A model generated the notes under the pieces. It saw nothing but the letters and a program-made list of their open reading frames with translations. It did no database searches and had not been told where the DNA came from. A stretch of 64,000 nt of DNA from Thermococcus thioreducens (lineage in GTDB: Archaea; Methanobacteriota_B; Thermococci; Thermococcales; Thermococcaceae). The stretch spans positions 1,984,001 through 2,048,000 of the forward strand of contig NZ_CP015105.1 in the NCBI RefSeq assembly GCF_002214545.1, given 5' to 3'. Positions 31,762 through 39,564 of this stretch are shown in pieces. A program made the position numbers and the translations under genes. Position 1 is the first letter of the stretch. Each line of letters starts with the position of its first letter.

Positions 31762-33435
31762 TCAGGGGTTCACCTTCACGGGCTCGGCCGTTATTGTGGC
31801 ATTGGAGAGCATGCCGAGCCTGGCGTAGTGGTAAAAGCCACCCTCATCGGGCTTGGCGTAGAGCGGCGCTCCGCCTCCACCGGTGACTATGTACCTGACG
31901 CCGTCTATCTCACCGTCCCAGAACATGTGGATGTGGCTAAAGACCCCAAAGGCGCTGTAGGCCTTCATGAGCTGGAGGAGCTTCTTGCCGTCCATGTAGT
32001 TCATGCCGTGGTTGCCGTTAGGCCTTGGGTCAACCGGAGGGGCATGCATGACGATGACAGGCTTCTTGCCGAGGCCCTTAGCCTTTTCGAGCTCGTTCTG
32101 AAGCCACTCCCACTGCTCATCGCTCAGCCCGTAGTCGTGGTCTATGTTGTTCATGAATATGTAGTAGTAATCACCGAGGGCGAAGGAGTAGTCCGTCGGG
32201 CCAAAGAGCTGGTGGTAGACGTTTATTCCTTCACCACGGTACTCGTGGTTTCCGACGGCTATGAAGACGGGCTTGTTCCACTTCCACTCCTTCATAAGCT
32301 CGCCCCACTCGTCAACCTTGCCGGAATAGACCAGATCCCCACCGTCTATTATGAAGGCCCCCTCGTCAGAGTTCATGGCGTCCCTGACCTTGAGGAACGC
32401 CGGAGGCACCTCCTTTCCACCATCGGATCTGTGGTCGCCGAAGGCAAGAACCGTGTAGTTCCCAACATCCCTCGGAGAGATGCTGAAGGAAGGTTTGGAT
32501 GTTGTGAACTTGACCCATGTATCACCTGTCTCGACATCCTCCGGCAGGTTGAGTACGGAGGGATTGGTGTTCTCGATGACGTAGGTGAGCTCAGCCCCGT
32601 TGGGGTTCTTGACTTCCACGCTGACGTTGAAGCCAAGGGCGTAAATATATACTGTCGAGCCGTTGACGAGCTTTATGAACCCTCCCTTTACTGTAACGTT
32701 TTCACCGTCAACGACGCGCCAGTAGTAGATGAAAGGCTCCATCGTCTTAAATGAGCTCAAGTACCAGTGCTCCCCCTCGTCTTGAACACCGTTCCAGTTG
32801 TTGTCCCCTATGACCTTGAGGAGAATCCCCTCGAACTCGCCGCTCCTCAGGACGTCGCCGGTGTTTATCTGCCTCCCCTCCTTCAGCCCCATCGCGTACT
32901 CCAGAGCGGCCCCGGCACCTGCCTTGCCTGTGCCGGTGAAGACGAGGTAGGCCTTTCCGTCCTTGTTAAAGGCCGCAAAGATGCCCTTGTCTTTACCAAC
33001 GAACTTAAGGCCGAGCTTGTAGACGATGTAGCCGAAGTAGTCGTTGACCGTTATCAGTATCGGCTTCCCCCTGAGAACAGGGCGGGCGTCCTCCGGAGAG
33101 AGTATAGCGATGCCACCCTCGTACTGGCTCGCCGGAAGAATCTGGGCGTTCGGGAAGTAGTGCTTGGCCAAGTCCTCGTACCCCTTACTGACGTAGACCT
33201 TCGACGTGTCCCCGATTTTGTACCAGTTAGAAAGAACCTGGCCTTTCCCATAAGCGGCAAAGTCAATGCCACCTGATTCGGTGGGGGACGCTGTTGGGGA
33301 GGTAGCCGAGGTGGTTCCCGTGCCGGTGGGAGATGTTGAGGCTGTCCCTCCATTTGACCCTATGCATCCCGCTGCCAGGACGATCAGAACCAGCAGGACT
33401 GCAGAAGCAACTTTCTTCATCATGTCCTTCACCAC
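31762..33435 (-). CDS. Secreted metallophosphoesterase, lipoprotein
   Basis: 557 residues. A signal peptide with a lipobox-like LAAGCIG (Cys near 24) is followed by a Thr/Ser-rich linker (about 27-52). Residues 60-180 form a domain with YEDLAKHYFPNAQI. The C-terminal half is a calcineurin-type phosphoesterase with FGDHRSDGG, IDGGDLVYSG, VGNHEYRGEG, VMHAPP and FSHIHMFW. The first metal motif reads GDHRSD, not the usual GDxH, so one ligand may differ. It faces outward and may release phosphate for the PiT system next to it. Confidence 0.85.
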   Translation of the reverse strand: MVKDMMKKVASAVLLVLIVLAAGCIGSNGGTASTSPTGTGTTSATSPTASPTESGGIDFAAYGKGQVLSNWYKIGDTSKVYVSKGYEDLAKHYFPNAQILPASQYEGGIAILSPEDARPVLRGKPILITVNDYFGYIVYKLGLKFVGKDKGIFAAFNKDGKAYLVFTGTGKAGAGAALEYAMGLKEGRQINTGDVLRSGEFEGILLKVIGDNNWNGVQDEGEHWYLSSFKTMEPFIYYWRVVDGENVTVKGGFIKLVNGSTVYIYALGFNVSVEVKNPNGAELTYVIENTNPSVLNLPEDVETGDTWVKFTTSKPSFSISPRDVGNYTVLAFGDHRSDGGKEVPPAFLKVRDAMNSDEGAFIIDGGDLVYSGKVDEWGELMKEWKWNKPVFIAVGNHEYRGEGINVYHQLFGPTDYSFALGDYYYIFMNNIDHDYGLSDEQWEWLQNELEKAKGLGKKPVIVMHAPPVDPRPNGNHGMNYMDGKKLLQLMKAYSAFGVFSHIHMFWDGEIDGVRYIVTGGGGAPLYAKPDEGGFYHYARLGMLSNATITAEPVKVNP

Positions 33436-33547
33436 AGGAGGTTAAAAGTCAGAGCTTAAAGTCCTTTTGGACTTTTCCCCATATTTTCCGGCCCCCAAAG
33501 CTCGGCAGGTTTAAATAATCGTGTCTAAAATTTATCTGGGTGATACC

Positions 33548-33904
33548 ATGTTCGTCGGGCACTACAAAGACGTCCCCGAGAAGGACACCGGTTTTGATGG
33601 GGTGACCATAAGGTGGCTCGTTTCTCCAAAGCTCGGAGCGGAGAACTACGCGATGCGCTACTTCGTCCTCAGGAAGGGCGCTGAAATACCGCTCCACCAC
33701 CACGACTGGGAGCACGAGATATTCATTGTGAAGGGCGAGGGGATAATAACCGGCGGCGGCAAGGAGGCCCACGTCAAGGCCGGCGACTTCCTCTACGTCC
33801 CGCCCAACGAGCCCCACGGCTACAGGGCTTTAAGCGAGACCTTCGAGTTCCTCTGCATAATCCCCGCCAAAAAAGAGGCAATACCCGACGATGAGTGGGC
33901 CTAA
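33548..33904 (+). CDS. Cupin family protein
   Basis: 118 residues from the ATG at 33548 after GGTGATACC. One cupin barrel with the metal-binding motif LHHHDWEHEIFIVKGEG near 52-68 and GDFLYVPPNEPHGYRA near 86. Small cupins may bind a metal and a small ligand; substrate unknown. It overlaps by 4 bases the 3' end of the signal peptidase gene on the other strand. Confidence 0.9.
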   Translation: MFVGHYKDVPEKDTGFDGVTIRWLVSPKLGAENYAMRYFVLRKGAEIPLHHHDWEHEIFIVKGEGIITGGGKEAHVKAGDFLYVPPNEPHGYRALSETFEFLCIIPAKKEAIPDDEWA

Positions 33905-34473
33905 CGGCGCCTGTAATGGTAAACCTTTATTTTCTTTCTCCTGAGGACGACCAGGTCTGCCTTTCTGGACTTAGGACGTAGGGGTTCTTCTTCCAGAAGC
34001 GACCAAGCTATATCATACGCGAGAGAAGCCACCACTATAAGCAACAGACCGAATATTATGAGGGGCGTATAGTACCAGAGGATCCCCGCCCTGGGAATAA
34101 CGAGCACGACCTTTCCCACAATCTGACTGGGATAGACCCTCCACGGATCCGCATACTCCCTGTTATCCCCTTTGGTTACATAGTAAATATTGCCCGCCGG
34201 GTCTGTTTTTATATCTACCACCCGATGGGTTATCCGGTACGTTGCATTTCCAATCTCAATACGATAGAGAATCACGTCACCGATATGCACATCGCCCGGG
34301 GAGACTGGTCTTGTAATCACCATATCGTTCGGGTTTATATGGGGTTTCATAGAGTCTGTGAGGATGACGACGTACTGAAAGCCGAAGACAAAGTGCAGAG
34401 CAACGATTCCCAGCACAAAGACAAGAATAGAATACGTCAAAATGGAGAGGAAGTCAAAGCGCTTGGCATTCAT
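33901..34473 (-). CDS. Signal peptidase I-like protein (SipW type)
   Basis: 190 residues. Membrane helix at 12-32; active site ILTDSMKPHINPNDMV with the serine near 42; VHIGDVILYRIE; YRITHRVVDIK with the catalytic His; VTKGDNREYADPW; a second membrane helix near 133-155; and a basic tail. It lies 18 bases after a small secreted protein gene. This is the layout of dedicated SipW-like peptidases that process TasA- or archaeal pilin-like fibre subunits. Confidence 0.9.
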   Translation of the reverse strand: MNAKRFDFLSILTYSILVFVLGIVALHFVFGFQYVVILTDSMKPHINPNDMVITRPVSPGDVHIGDVILYRIEIGNATYRITHRVVDIKTDPAGNIYYVTKGDNREYADPWRVYPSQIVGKVVLVIPRAGILWYYTPLIIFGLLLIVVASLAYDIAWSLLEEEPLRPKSRKADLVVLRRKKIKVYHYRRR

Positions 34474-34491
34474 TCAGGGCCTCCTATTCCT

Positions 34492-34878
34492 TCAGCCACC
34501 CTGGTAAACCACATAGACAGTGTCGAAACTGCTCAAAGCCACTGGCGAGGCAAAGGTCAGGGTGTACGTACCGGAACCGTTCAGAGTGGCCTGAGCAACG
34601 GCCACCAAAGTCGTCCCGCTGTACAGTTTGAGGTATATGGTACCCGCACCTGGATCGGTGGTTATAGTAACAGTGGCGCTGGTAACGTAGTCCGGGTTGG
34701 TCGAATCAAGAGTCCAAGTGACATCAGCGTTTGTAACGGTGCTGGTAATGACCTTACTGCCCTGACCAAGTTCCTGGACGTTAACTGTAATAGCAGGAAC
34801 AGCAAGCGCGGCGCTGATGAGGGAAAGCGCAAGGGCCAGAGCAAGCGGAATTAACCTCTTCTTATTATTCCTCCTCAT
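34492..34878 (-). CDS. Small secreted protein, possible fibre subunit (TasA/AbpA-like)
   Basis: 128 residues. Signal peptide 1-26 (basic RRNNKKR, hydrophobic LALALALSLISAALA, cleavage near ALA-VPA). The mature part is about 100 residues, beta-rich and Thr/Val-rich, with ITVNVQELGQGS at the start, as in fibre subunits whose N-terminal strand is donated to the neighbour. A TATA box (CTATTTATAC, near 34930) and GGGGTGG ribosome site precede it. The adjacent SipW-like peptidase suggests it is its substrate. No cysteine. Confidence 0.6.
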   Translation of the reverse strand: MRRNNKKRLIPLALALALSLISAALAVPAITVNVQELGQGSKVITSTVTNADVTWTLDSTNPDYVTSATVTITTDPGAGTIYLKLYSGTTLVAVAQATLNGSGTYTLTFASPVALSSFDTVYVVYQGG

Positions 34879-35048
34879 TTTGACCCACCCCTAAATAGAG
34901 CCTTATAACTTCTGCCCCTCTGGGGGTATAAATAGTTTTCTAAAGCAAACCATACCGGTTCACCTTTTGAAATTGTAGGTTTTACAAAAGAACCAGAAGA
35001 TCGTTAAGAATCCCTCAATCGGCCTTGGATACTCCACAAAAGAGTGCC

Positions 35049-36326
35049 TCAGTGAAGGGGAGTGCCCCTAAGGTACGTCGAACCGGCCCATTCGACCCGA
35101 ACCCGGAGGAATTCACCGGGCTCTCCGGAATCCAGTATTATATCCTTGTAGTTGAAAGTCCGGGCCTCAACGCCCCCCTTCTCACCGGCACCGTGGACGA
35201 GAACCTCGACTGTCCTGCCGACGTAGGAGCGGTTTATCTCGTGGGCTATCTGGAGCCTGAGCCTGTGTAAACGCCTGGAGCGTTCCTTGACCCTCCAGCC
35301 TGGGAGCTGCTTCCACTTAGCCGCTACCGTTCCCGGTCTCGGAGAGTAGCGGGAGACGTTTATCTTGTCTGGTTTAACCCTCTTAATCAGCTCAACGGTG
35401 TTCTCGAAGGCCTCATCGCTCTCCCCAGGAAAGCCCACTATGATGTCCGTGTTGAGGTTTAAATCACGAACTTTCTTACGAAACGTTCGAACTATCTCCT
35501 CGAACTCTTCCACAGTGTACGTCCTCCCCATCCTCCTCAGAACCTCATCGTCCCCGCTCTGAACCGGCAGGTGGAGGAATCTGTAGACCTTCCCGTCCTG
35601 ATAGGCATCAACCAGCTCGTCGAGTATCTTTATCGCATGGTTCGGGTTCATCATGCCGACCCTTATCCTGAAGTCGCCCTCTATCGCAGTTATCTCGTCG
35701 AGTAGCTGGGCTAAATTAGTCCCGATGTCGAAGCCGTAGCAGCCTGTATCTTCGCTCGACAGCTGGATCTCCCTGTAACCCCTTGCCAGAGCTTCCTTCA
35801 CCCATTTGACTACGAGTTCAGGCTTGTAGCTCTTAAGCACCCCCCTCGCAAAGCGGGTCGCACAGTAAGTGCACCCGTTCAAGCAGCCCTCGCTTATGGG
35901 CACGACGAAGGCAACGCCGTTTTTCCAGAGGCGAGGGAGTTCGAGCTTGTCGAGATTTCTTTCCCGCCAGCCCTCAACGCTCATCAGCTTTCCGCCGCGC
36001 TCCGCTACGCTTATCGCCTCGGCTATTCTGTCAATGCTTTTCACTCCGAGGATCCCGGAGACGCGGGGGTCTATGGCTTCCGGGCTGACGTGGGGAAGGC
36101 AGCCGGTGACGATGACCCTTTTTCCAGAGCCGATGAGCTCCGCTATGCGCTCGCGCATGTGCTTCTCTGTGGGGTCCTTTACGGCGCATGTGTTCACCAC
36201 GACGTAATCGGCGCTTTCCGGTGTCTCCGCCAGGCTATACCCTGCCCTAACCAGGAGAGCCTCCATTATCTCAGCATCGGCCCTGTTCCTCGTGCACCCG
36301 TAGGTCTCGACGTGAACCCTTACCAT
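35049..36326 (-). CDS. tRNA t6A37 methylthiotransferase (CDKAL1/MtaB type)
   Basis: 425 residues. Three domains: UPF0004 with Cys residues in VETYGCTRNRAD, NTCAVKDPTE and GCLPHVSPEA; radical SAM with EGCLNGCTYCATRFARG; and a C-terminal TRAM domain with RTVEVLVHGAGEKGGVEARTFNYKDIIL. The enzyme adds a methylthio group to t6A at position 37 of tRNA with two iron-sulfur clusters and SAM. The end (WAGSTYLRGTPLH) is in place. Single gene behind a TTTAAA box. Confidence 0.92.
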   Translation of the reverse strand: MVRVHVETYGCTRNRADAEIMEALLVRAGYSLAETPESADYVVVNTCAVKDPTEKHMRERIAELIGSGKRVIVTGCLPHVSPEAIDPRVSGILGVKSIDRIAEAISVAERGGKLMSVEGWRERNLDKLELPRLWKNGVAFVVPISEGCLNGCTYCATRFARGVLKSYKPELVVKWVKEALARGYREIQLSSEDTGCYGFDIGTNLAQLLDEITAIEGDFRIRVGMMNPNHAIKILDELVDAYQDGKVYRFLHLPVQSGDDEVLRRMGRTYTVEEFEEIVRTFRKKVRDLNLNTDIIVGFPGESDEAFENTVELIKRVKPDKINVSRYSPRPGTVAAKWKQLPGWRVKERSRRLHRLRLQIAHEINRSYVGRTVEVLVHGAGEKGGVEARTFNYKDIILDSGEPGEFLRVRVEWAGSTYLRGTPLH

Positions 36327-36495
36327 CGGTGGGCGCTCTGGGAAGGGGTTTAAAAAGGGTGCGGTTCAGGTTTGGGAACCACCTGCTAAAGGGCTCACCA
36401 TAAAAAGGAGTTCTGCCCTCTTGACCCTGTATCTCATGGCACCAGAACTATTGAATAAACCCTTCACGTTCAGTAAGAATAGAAGGAAAAGGAAA

Positions 36496-36729
36496 TCAGA
36501 TGACTTCCGCGAAAGCGAACTTTCTCTTAACCGAGTTAATGACGATCTCAACCTCGTCGCCGACCTGGGTGTTCGGGACGAAGATAACGAAGCCCTTTAT
36601 CTTGGCGATACCATCGCCACCCTTTCCAAGGCTCTCGATCCTAACTCTATACCTTTCTCCAACCTTAACAGGGGCTTCGTAGCCACCGCCAAATCCATCT
36701 CCATACATATCCAACACCAACTCTTTCAA
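36496..36729 (-). CDS. TRAM domain protein
   Basis: 77 residues, or 70 if the MYGDGFGG start (36708) is used. The glycine-rich N-terminus [23 protein letters not shown] is followed by [45 protein letters not shown], a complete TRAM beta-barrel. Free-standing TRAM proteins bind RNA in archaea and act as RNA chaperones or regulators. The 3' gap to 36352 holds no gene. Confidence 0.92.
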   Translation of the reverse strand: MKELVLDMYGDGFGGGYEAPVKVGERYRVRIESLGKGGDGIAKIKGFVIFVPNTQVGDEVEIVINSVKRKFAFAEVI

Positions 36730-36927
36730 CTTTGAGACTCCTCGAAAGACTCCGAGAAGAGCCTCAACAGGGACTCAGCAGGAGGGTATATAAAGCTTTG
36801 GGTAATTTTTACGTCCCTAAAGTCACTAAAATGCCGTCTCTAGCCATATAAGTCCAGCAAAGGACAATCGGGCCCAAAAATTTCTGCCAGCCAATTTTCT
36901 ACTGCCGACGCAAGTATTTAACCTTTG

Positions 36928-36944
36928 GTTAAAAACAAGGAGTT
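36928..36944 (+). promoter_or_regulatory. SurR-type site upstream of the mbh operon
   Basis: GTTAAAAACAAGGAGTT matches GTTn3AACn5GTT, the consensus of the sulfur-responsive regulator SurR in Pyrococcus and Thermococcus. It overlaps a TTTAACC/GGTTAAA palindrome (36918-36933). SurR activates mbh when no sulfur is present. The site lies about 38 bases upstream of the TATA box. The 340-base gap 36730-37068 holds only this promoter region. Confidence 0.8.
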
Positions 36945-36980
36945 ACAGACCTTTACTTTCAATTCTAAGCTTCAAAAAAC

Positions 36981-36990
36981 CCTTTTAAAA
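36981..36990 (+). promoter_or_regulatory. TATA box of the mbh operon
   Basis: CCTTTTAAAA fits an archaeal BRE/TATA element. It lies about 80 bases before mbhA, giving a leader of about 50 bases that contains GAGAGGAGGG as ribosome site. Confidence 0.6.
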
Positions 36991-37068
36991 CAAATAACGA
37001 AGTTTTAATTGAAAAACGACGAAACACAGGGCTGTAGAGCCCGTATCATGTGAGAGGAGGGAGGAACA

Positions 37069-37566
37069 ATGAGTTTCATCGCTGTATTCATTTGGTCATT
37101 CGTGCTCTGGTTAGTACTGACTGCGGGCAGTAAGGGGTTACTCTGGAGCGGCCAGGAGCTCGTTGCCGGGGTGATATTCTCGGCTATAATAGCCTTCGCC
37201 ACTAAGGACATCATAGGGGAGAAAGCATCGCGCTTCCTCAACCCGGTTAAGTGGATTGGATGGATAGCTTACATCCCCGTGCTCTTCTGGGGCATGGCCA
37301 AGGCCAACCTCGACGTTGCCTACCGCGTCATAACCGGCAGGATAAAGCCGGGAATCGTGCGCGTCCCGGTTGACCTCGAAAACGACGCTCAGTACACCAT
37401 ACTGAGCAACTCGATAACCCTCACCCCCGGAACGCTGACCGTTGATGCCTGTCCGGAGGAGAAGGCACTCTACGTCCACTGGATAAACGTCACCGATAAG
37501 GAGCCGAAGAGCTCCGAGGTGATAGCCGGTTCATTTGAGAAATGGGCGAGGAGGCTGGGAAGATGA
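37069..37566 (+). CDS. mbhA: Membrane-bound hydrogenase subunit MbhA (MrpE-like)
   Basis: 165 residues with two to three N-terminal membrane helices and the MrpE/MnhE pattern GLLWSGQELVAGVIFSAIIAF, then AKANLDVAYRVITGRIKPGIV and SNSITLTPGTLTVD. It is the first gene of the 14-gene mbh operon behind the SurR site. MrpE-type subunits belong to the sodium-translocating membrane part. The close copy at 45623 starts the second operon. Confidence 0.92.
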   Translation: MSFIAVFIWSFVLWLVLTAGSKGLLWSGQELVAGVIFSAIIAFATKDIIGEKASRFLNPVKWIGWIAYIPVLFWGMAKANLDVAYRVITGRIKPGIVRVPVDLENDAQYTILSNSITLTPGTLTVDACPEEKALYVHWINVTDKEPKSSEVIAGSFEKWARRLGR

Positions 37567-37826
37567 TAGCACCCGAGTTTTTCTACGCCGCGGTCATAGT
37601 CATGATAGGTGCGTTCCTGGCACTGCTCAGGGTGTTCTTCGGCCCGAGCGTGCCGGACAGGGTTGTTGGAGTGGACACTCTCAATACCCTCATCGTCGCG
37701 GGGATGGTTCTGCTGGGAGCGGCCTATGACAGGACGATATACATCGACATCGCGATAGTCTACGCGCTTCTGAGCTACGTCGGAACGCTGACGATAGCGA
37801 AGTACCTCCAGGGGGGATTGAGGTGA
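37563..37826 (+). CDS. mbhB: Membrane-bound hydrogenase subunit MbhB (MrpF-like)
   Basis: 87 residues from the ATG at 37563, which overlaps the mbhA stop. Three membrane helices and the MrpF mark LRVFFGPSVPDRVVGVDTLNTLIV, then IDIAIVYALLSYVGTLTIAKY. Part of the sodium/proton antiporter-like module. Confidence 0.9.
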   Translation: MIAPEFFYAAVIVMIGAFLALLRVFFGPSVPDRVVGVDTLNTLIVAGMVLLGAAYDRTIYIDIAIVYALLSYVGTLTIAKYLQGGLR

Positions 37827-38194
37827 GCGCGGTGACCTACGTAATATACGCCTTCCTGGGCATAAACATCCTCTTCAACCTGCTCGGCAGCTTCTCGCTC
37901 CACAGGTTCCCTGACGTCTACACGAGACTCCACGGCGCGACCAAGTGCACCACCTTCGGGACGATCTTTGCGGTTCTGGCGGTGGTTGTTCACGCGGCCT
38001 ACCAGCTCCACCTCACAGGTGACCCAAAGTACCTCCAGATGGCGCTCCACAGCCTCGTGGCACTGGTGGCGCTCCTCCTCACGAACCCGACGGGGGCGCA
38101 CGCAATAGCGAAGGCGGCACACCTAAGCGGATACAAGCCCGCCAAAGCCGTCATCGATGCCTACGAAGAGAAACTAAGGGGTGGTGAGGAATGA
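37823..38194 (+). CDS. mbhC: Membrane-bound hydrogenase subunit MbhC (MrpG-like)
   Basis: 123 residues, GTG start in a 4-base overlap. Three helices and the MrpG signature LHRFPDVYTRLHGATKCTTFGT, then LTNPTGAHAIAKAAHLSG. Belongs to the antiporter module with MbhA, B and F. Confidence 0.92.
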   Translation: MSAVTYVIYAFLGINILFNLLGSFSLHRFPDVYTRLHGATKCTTFGTIFAVLAVVVHAAYQLHLTGDPKYLQMALHSLVALVALLLTNPTGAHAIAKAAHLSGYKPAKAVIDAYEEKLRGGEE

Positions 38195-38457
38195 ACGTTC
38201 TCTCTGTTGACATGGCGATCCAGTTCGGCATACTCCTCGGCGTCCTCATAGCGGCATACCTCACGATAACCATGCGCGACCTGCTCAGCGCGGCCATAGC
38301 TTCCGCTGCGATGAGCCTTCTGCTGAGCCTGGAGTTCTACATGCTCCACGCGCCAGATGTTGCAATAGCCGAGGCCGCCGTCGGAGCCGGCGTCGTTACG
38401 GCCATAGTCGTGTATGGAATCGCCAAAACGGAGAGATGGGAGCGTGAGGGGCCATGA
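38191..38457 (+). CDS. mbhD: Membrane-bound hydrogenase subunit MbhD (DUF4040)
   Basis: 88 residues, three helices. The DUF4040 pattern is AIASAAMSLLLSLEFYMLHAPDVAIAEAAVGAGVVTAIVVYGI, which corresponds to the C-terminal part of MrpA in bacterial antiporters. It overlaps both neighbours by 4 bases. Confidence 0.9.
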   Translation: MNVLSVDMAIQFGILLGVLIAAYLTITMRDLLSAAIASAAMSLLLSLEFYMLHAPDVAIAEAAVGAGVVTAIVVYGIAKTERWEREGP

Positions 38458-38750
38458 ACAGGACCTTTGGTGCTCTCGCACTGCTGTTCCTCCTCGGAGT
38501 GCTCCTAGTTGTTGCGAGTCCGTCAACGGGGATAAAGTTCGGTCTCGGCGGGGACGAGTGGATGAAGTACCGCTACACCGACCAGTACTACATCGAGCAC
38601 GGCGTTGAGGAGGTCGGTGGGACAAACATAGTCACGGACATAGTGTTCGACTACCGTGGCTACGACACCCTCGGAGAGGCGACGGTTCTCTTCACCGCCA
38701 TAGCCGGAGCGGTGGCTCTGCTAAGGCCCTGGAGGAGGGATGAAGAATGA
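38454..38750 (+). CDS. mbhE: Membrane-bound hydrogenase subunit MbhE
   Basis: 98 residues. One N-terminal helix, a short external part (YTDQYYIEHG), then NIVTDIVFDYRGYDTLGEATVLFTAIAG with the second helix, the conserved linker between MrpA and MrpB of other antiporters. Co-translated with mbhD and mbhF. Confidence 0.9.
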   Translation: MNRTFGALALLFLLGVLLVVASPSTGIKFGLGGDEWMKYRYTDQYYIEHGVEEVGGTNIVTDIVFDYRGYDTLGEATVLFTAIAGAVALLRPWRRDEE

Positions 38751-39208
38751 ACCGCAGTTCGGAGCAGAGTGAAATGGGGCTCATCGTTAAGACCACCGCT
38801 AGGGCCACCATCCCGCTCATAGGAATCTTCGGTGCCTACATAGTTTCCCACGGTCACCTCACTCCTGGAGGAGGCTTCCAGGGGGGTGCGACGATAGCCG
38901 GGGCGGGGATACTGTTCCTCATAGCCTTCGGCTTCGGCGAGATGAAGAGGCGCTACAACCACCACCTCTACTCCGCACTTGAGGGCTTAGGAGGCCTTGT
39001 CTTCCTCGGAGCGGCCATGCTCGGCCTCAGTGTTGCGTTCTTCTACAACACGCTCTGGCATGGAGGGCCCTTCTTCAACGGCCAGCCGGGGACCCTGCTT
39101 TCAGCGGGATACCTGCCGATAATGAACCTGGCCGTCGGCCTGAAGGTCTTCGCGGGACTGGTCAGCGCGATGGTGGCGGTAGCCGCTTACAGGAGGTGGA
39201 AGGAGTGA
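38747..39208 (+). CDS. mbhF: Membrane-bound hydrogenase subunit MbhF (MrpB-like)
   Basis: 153 residues with four helices. The MrpB motif is GAYIVSHGHLTPGGGFQGGATIAGAGIL. The later loop FNGQPGTLLSAGYLPIMNLAVGLKVFAG is typical. Member of the ion-translocating module. Confidence 0.92.
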   Translation: MNRSSEQSEMGLIVKTTARATIPLIGIFGAYIVSHGHLTPGGGFQGGATIAGAGILFLIAFGFGEMKRRYNHHLYSALEGLGGLVFLGAAMLGLSVAFFYNTLWHGGPFFNGQPGTLLSAGYLPIMNLAVGLKVFAGLVSAMVAVAAYRRWKE

Positions 39209-39564
39209 TACCGTTCCAGTTCATCACCGCTTTCCTCATGATAGCAATGGGAATCTACGCGTTCCTCTACAAGAGAAACCTCATCAAGCTCATCCTGGCC
39301 CTCAACGTCATCGACTCCGGAATACACCTGCTCCTCATAAGCTTCGGCTACAGGATAGAGCTCGGCCAGATACCAACAGCACCGATCTACACCGGCTACG
39401 AGACCGTGAAGAGCGCCATGGTGGCCCCGCTGCCCCAGGCACTGACCCTTACCAGCATAGTCATAGGAGTCTGTGTCCTCGCACTTGCCATGGCCCTCAC
39501 GATAAACGCCTACAGACACTACGGAAGCCTCGACGTTAACAAGCTCAGGAGGTTGAGAGGATGA
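39205..39564 (+). CDS. mbhG: Membrane-bound hydrogenase subunit MbhG (MrpC/NuoK-like)
   Basis: 119 residues from the GTG at 39205, which fits the GGAGGTGG ribosome site and a 4-base overlap with mbhF. A GTG at 39196 is less likely. Three helices with YKRNLIKLILALNVIDSGIHLLLI and APLPQALTLTSIVIGVCV, as in MrpC/NuoK. Confidence 0.9.
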   Translation: MIPFQFITAFLMIAMGIYAFLYKRNLIKLILALNVIDSGIHLLLISFGYRIELGQIPTAPIYTGYETVKSAMVAPLPQALTLTSIVIGVCVLALAMALTINAYRHYGSLDVNKLRRLRG

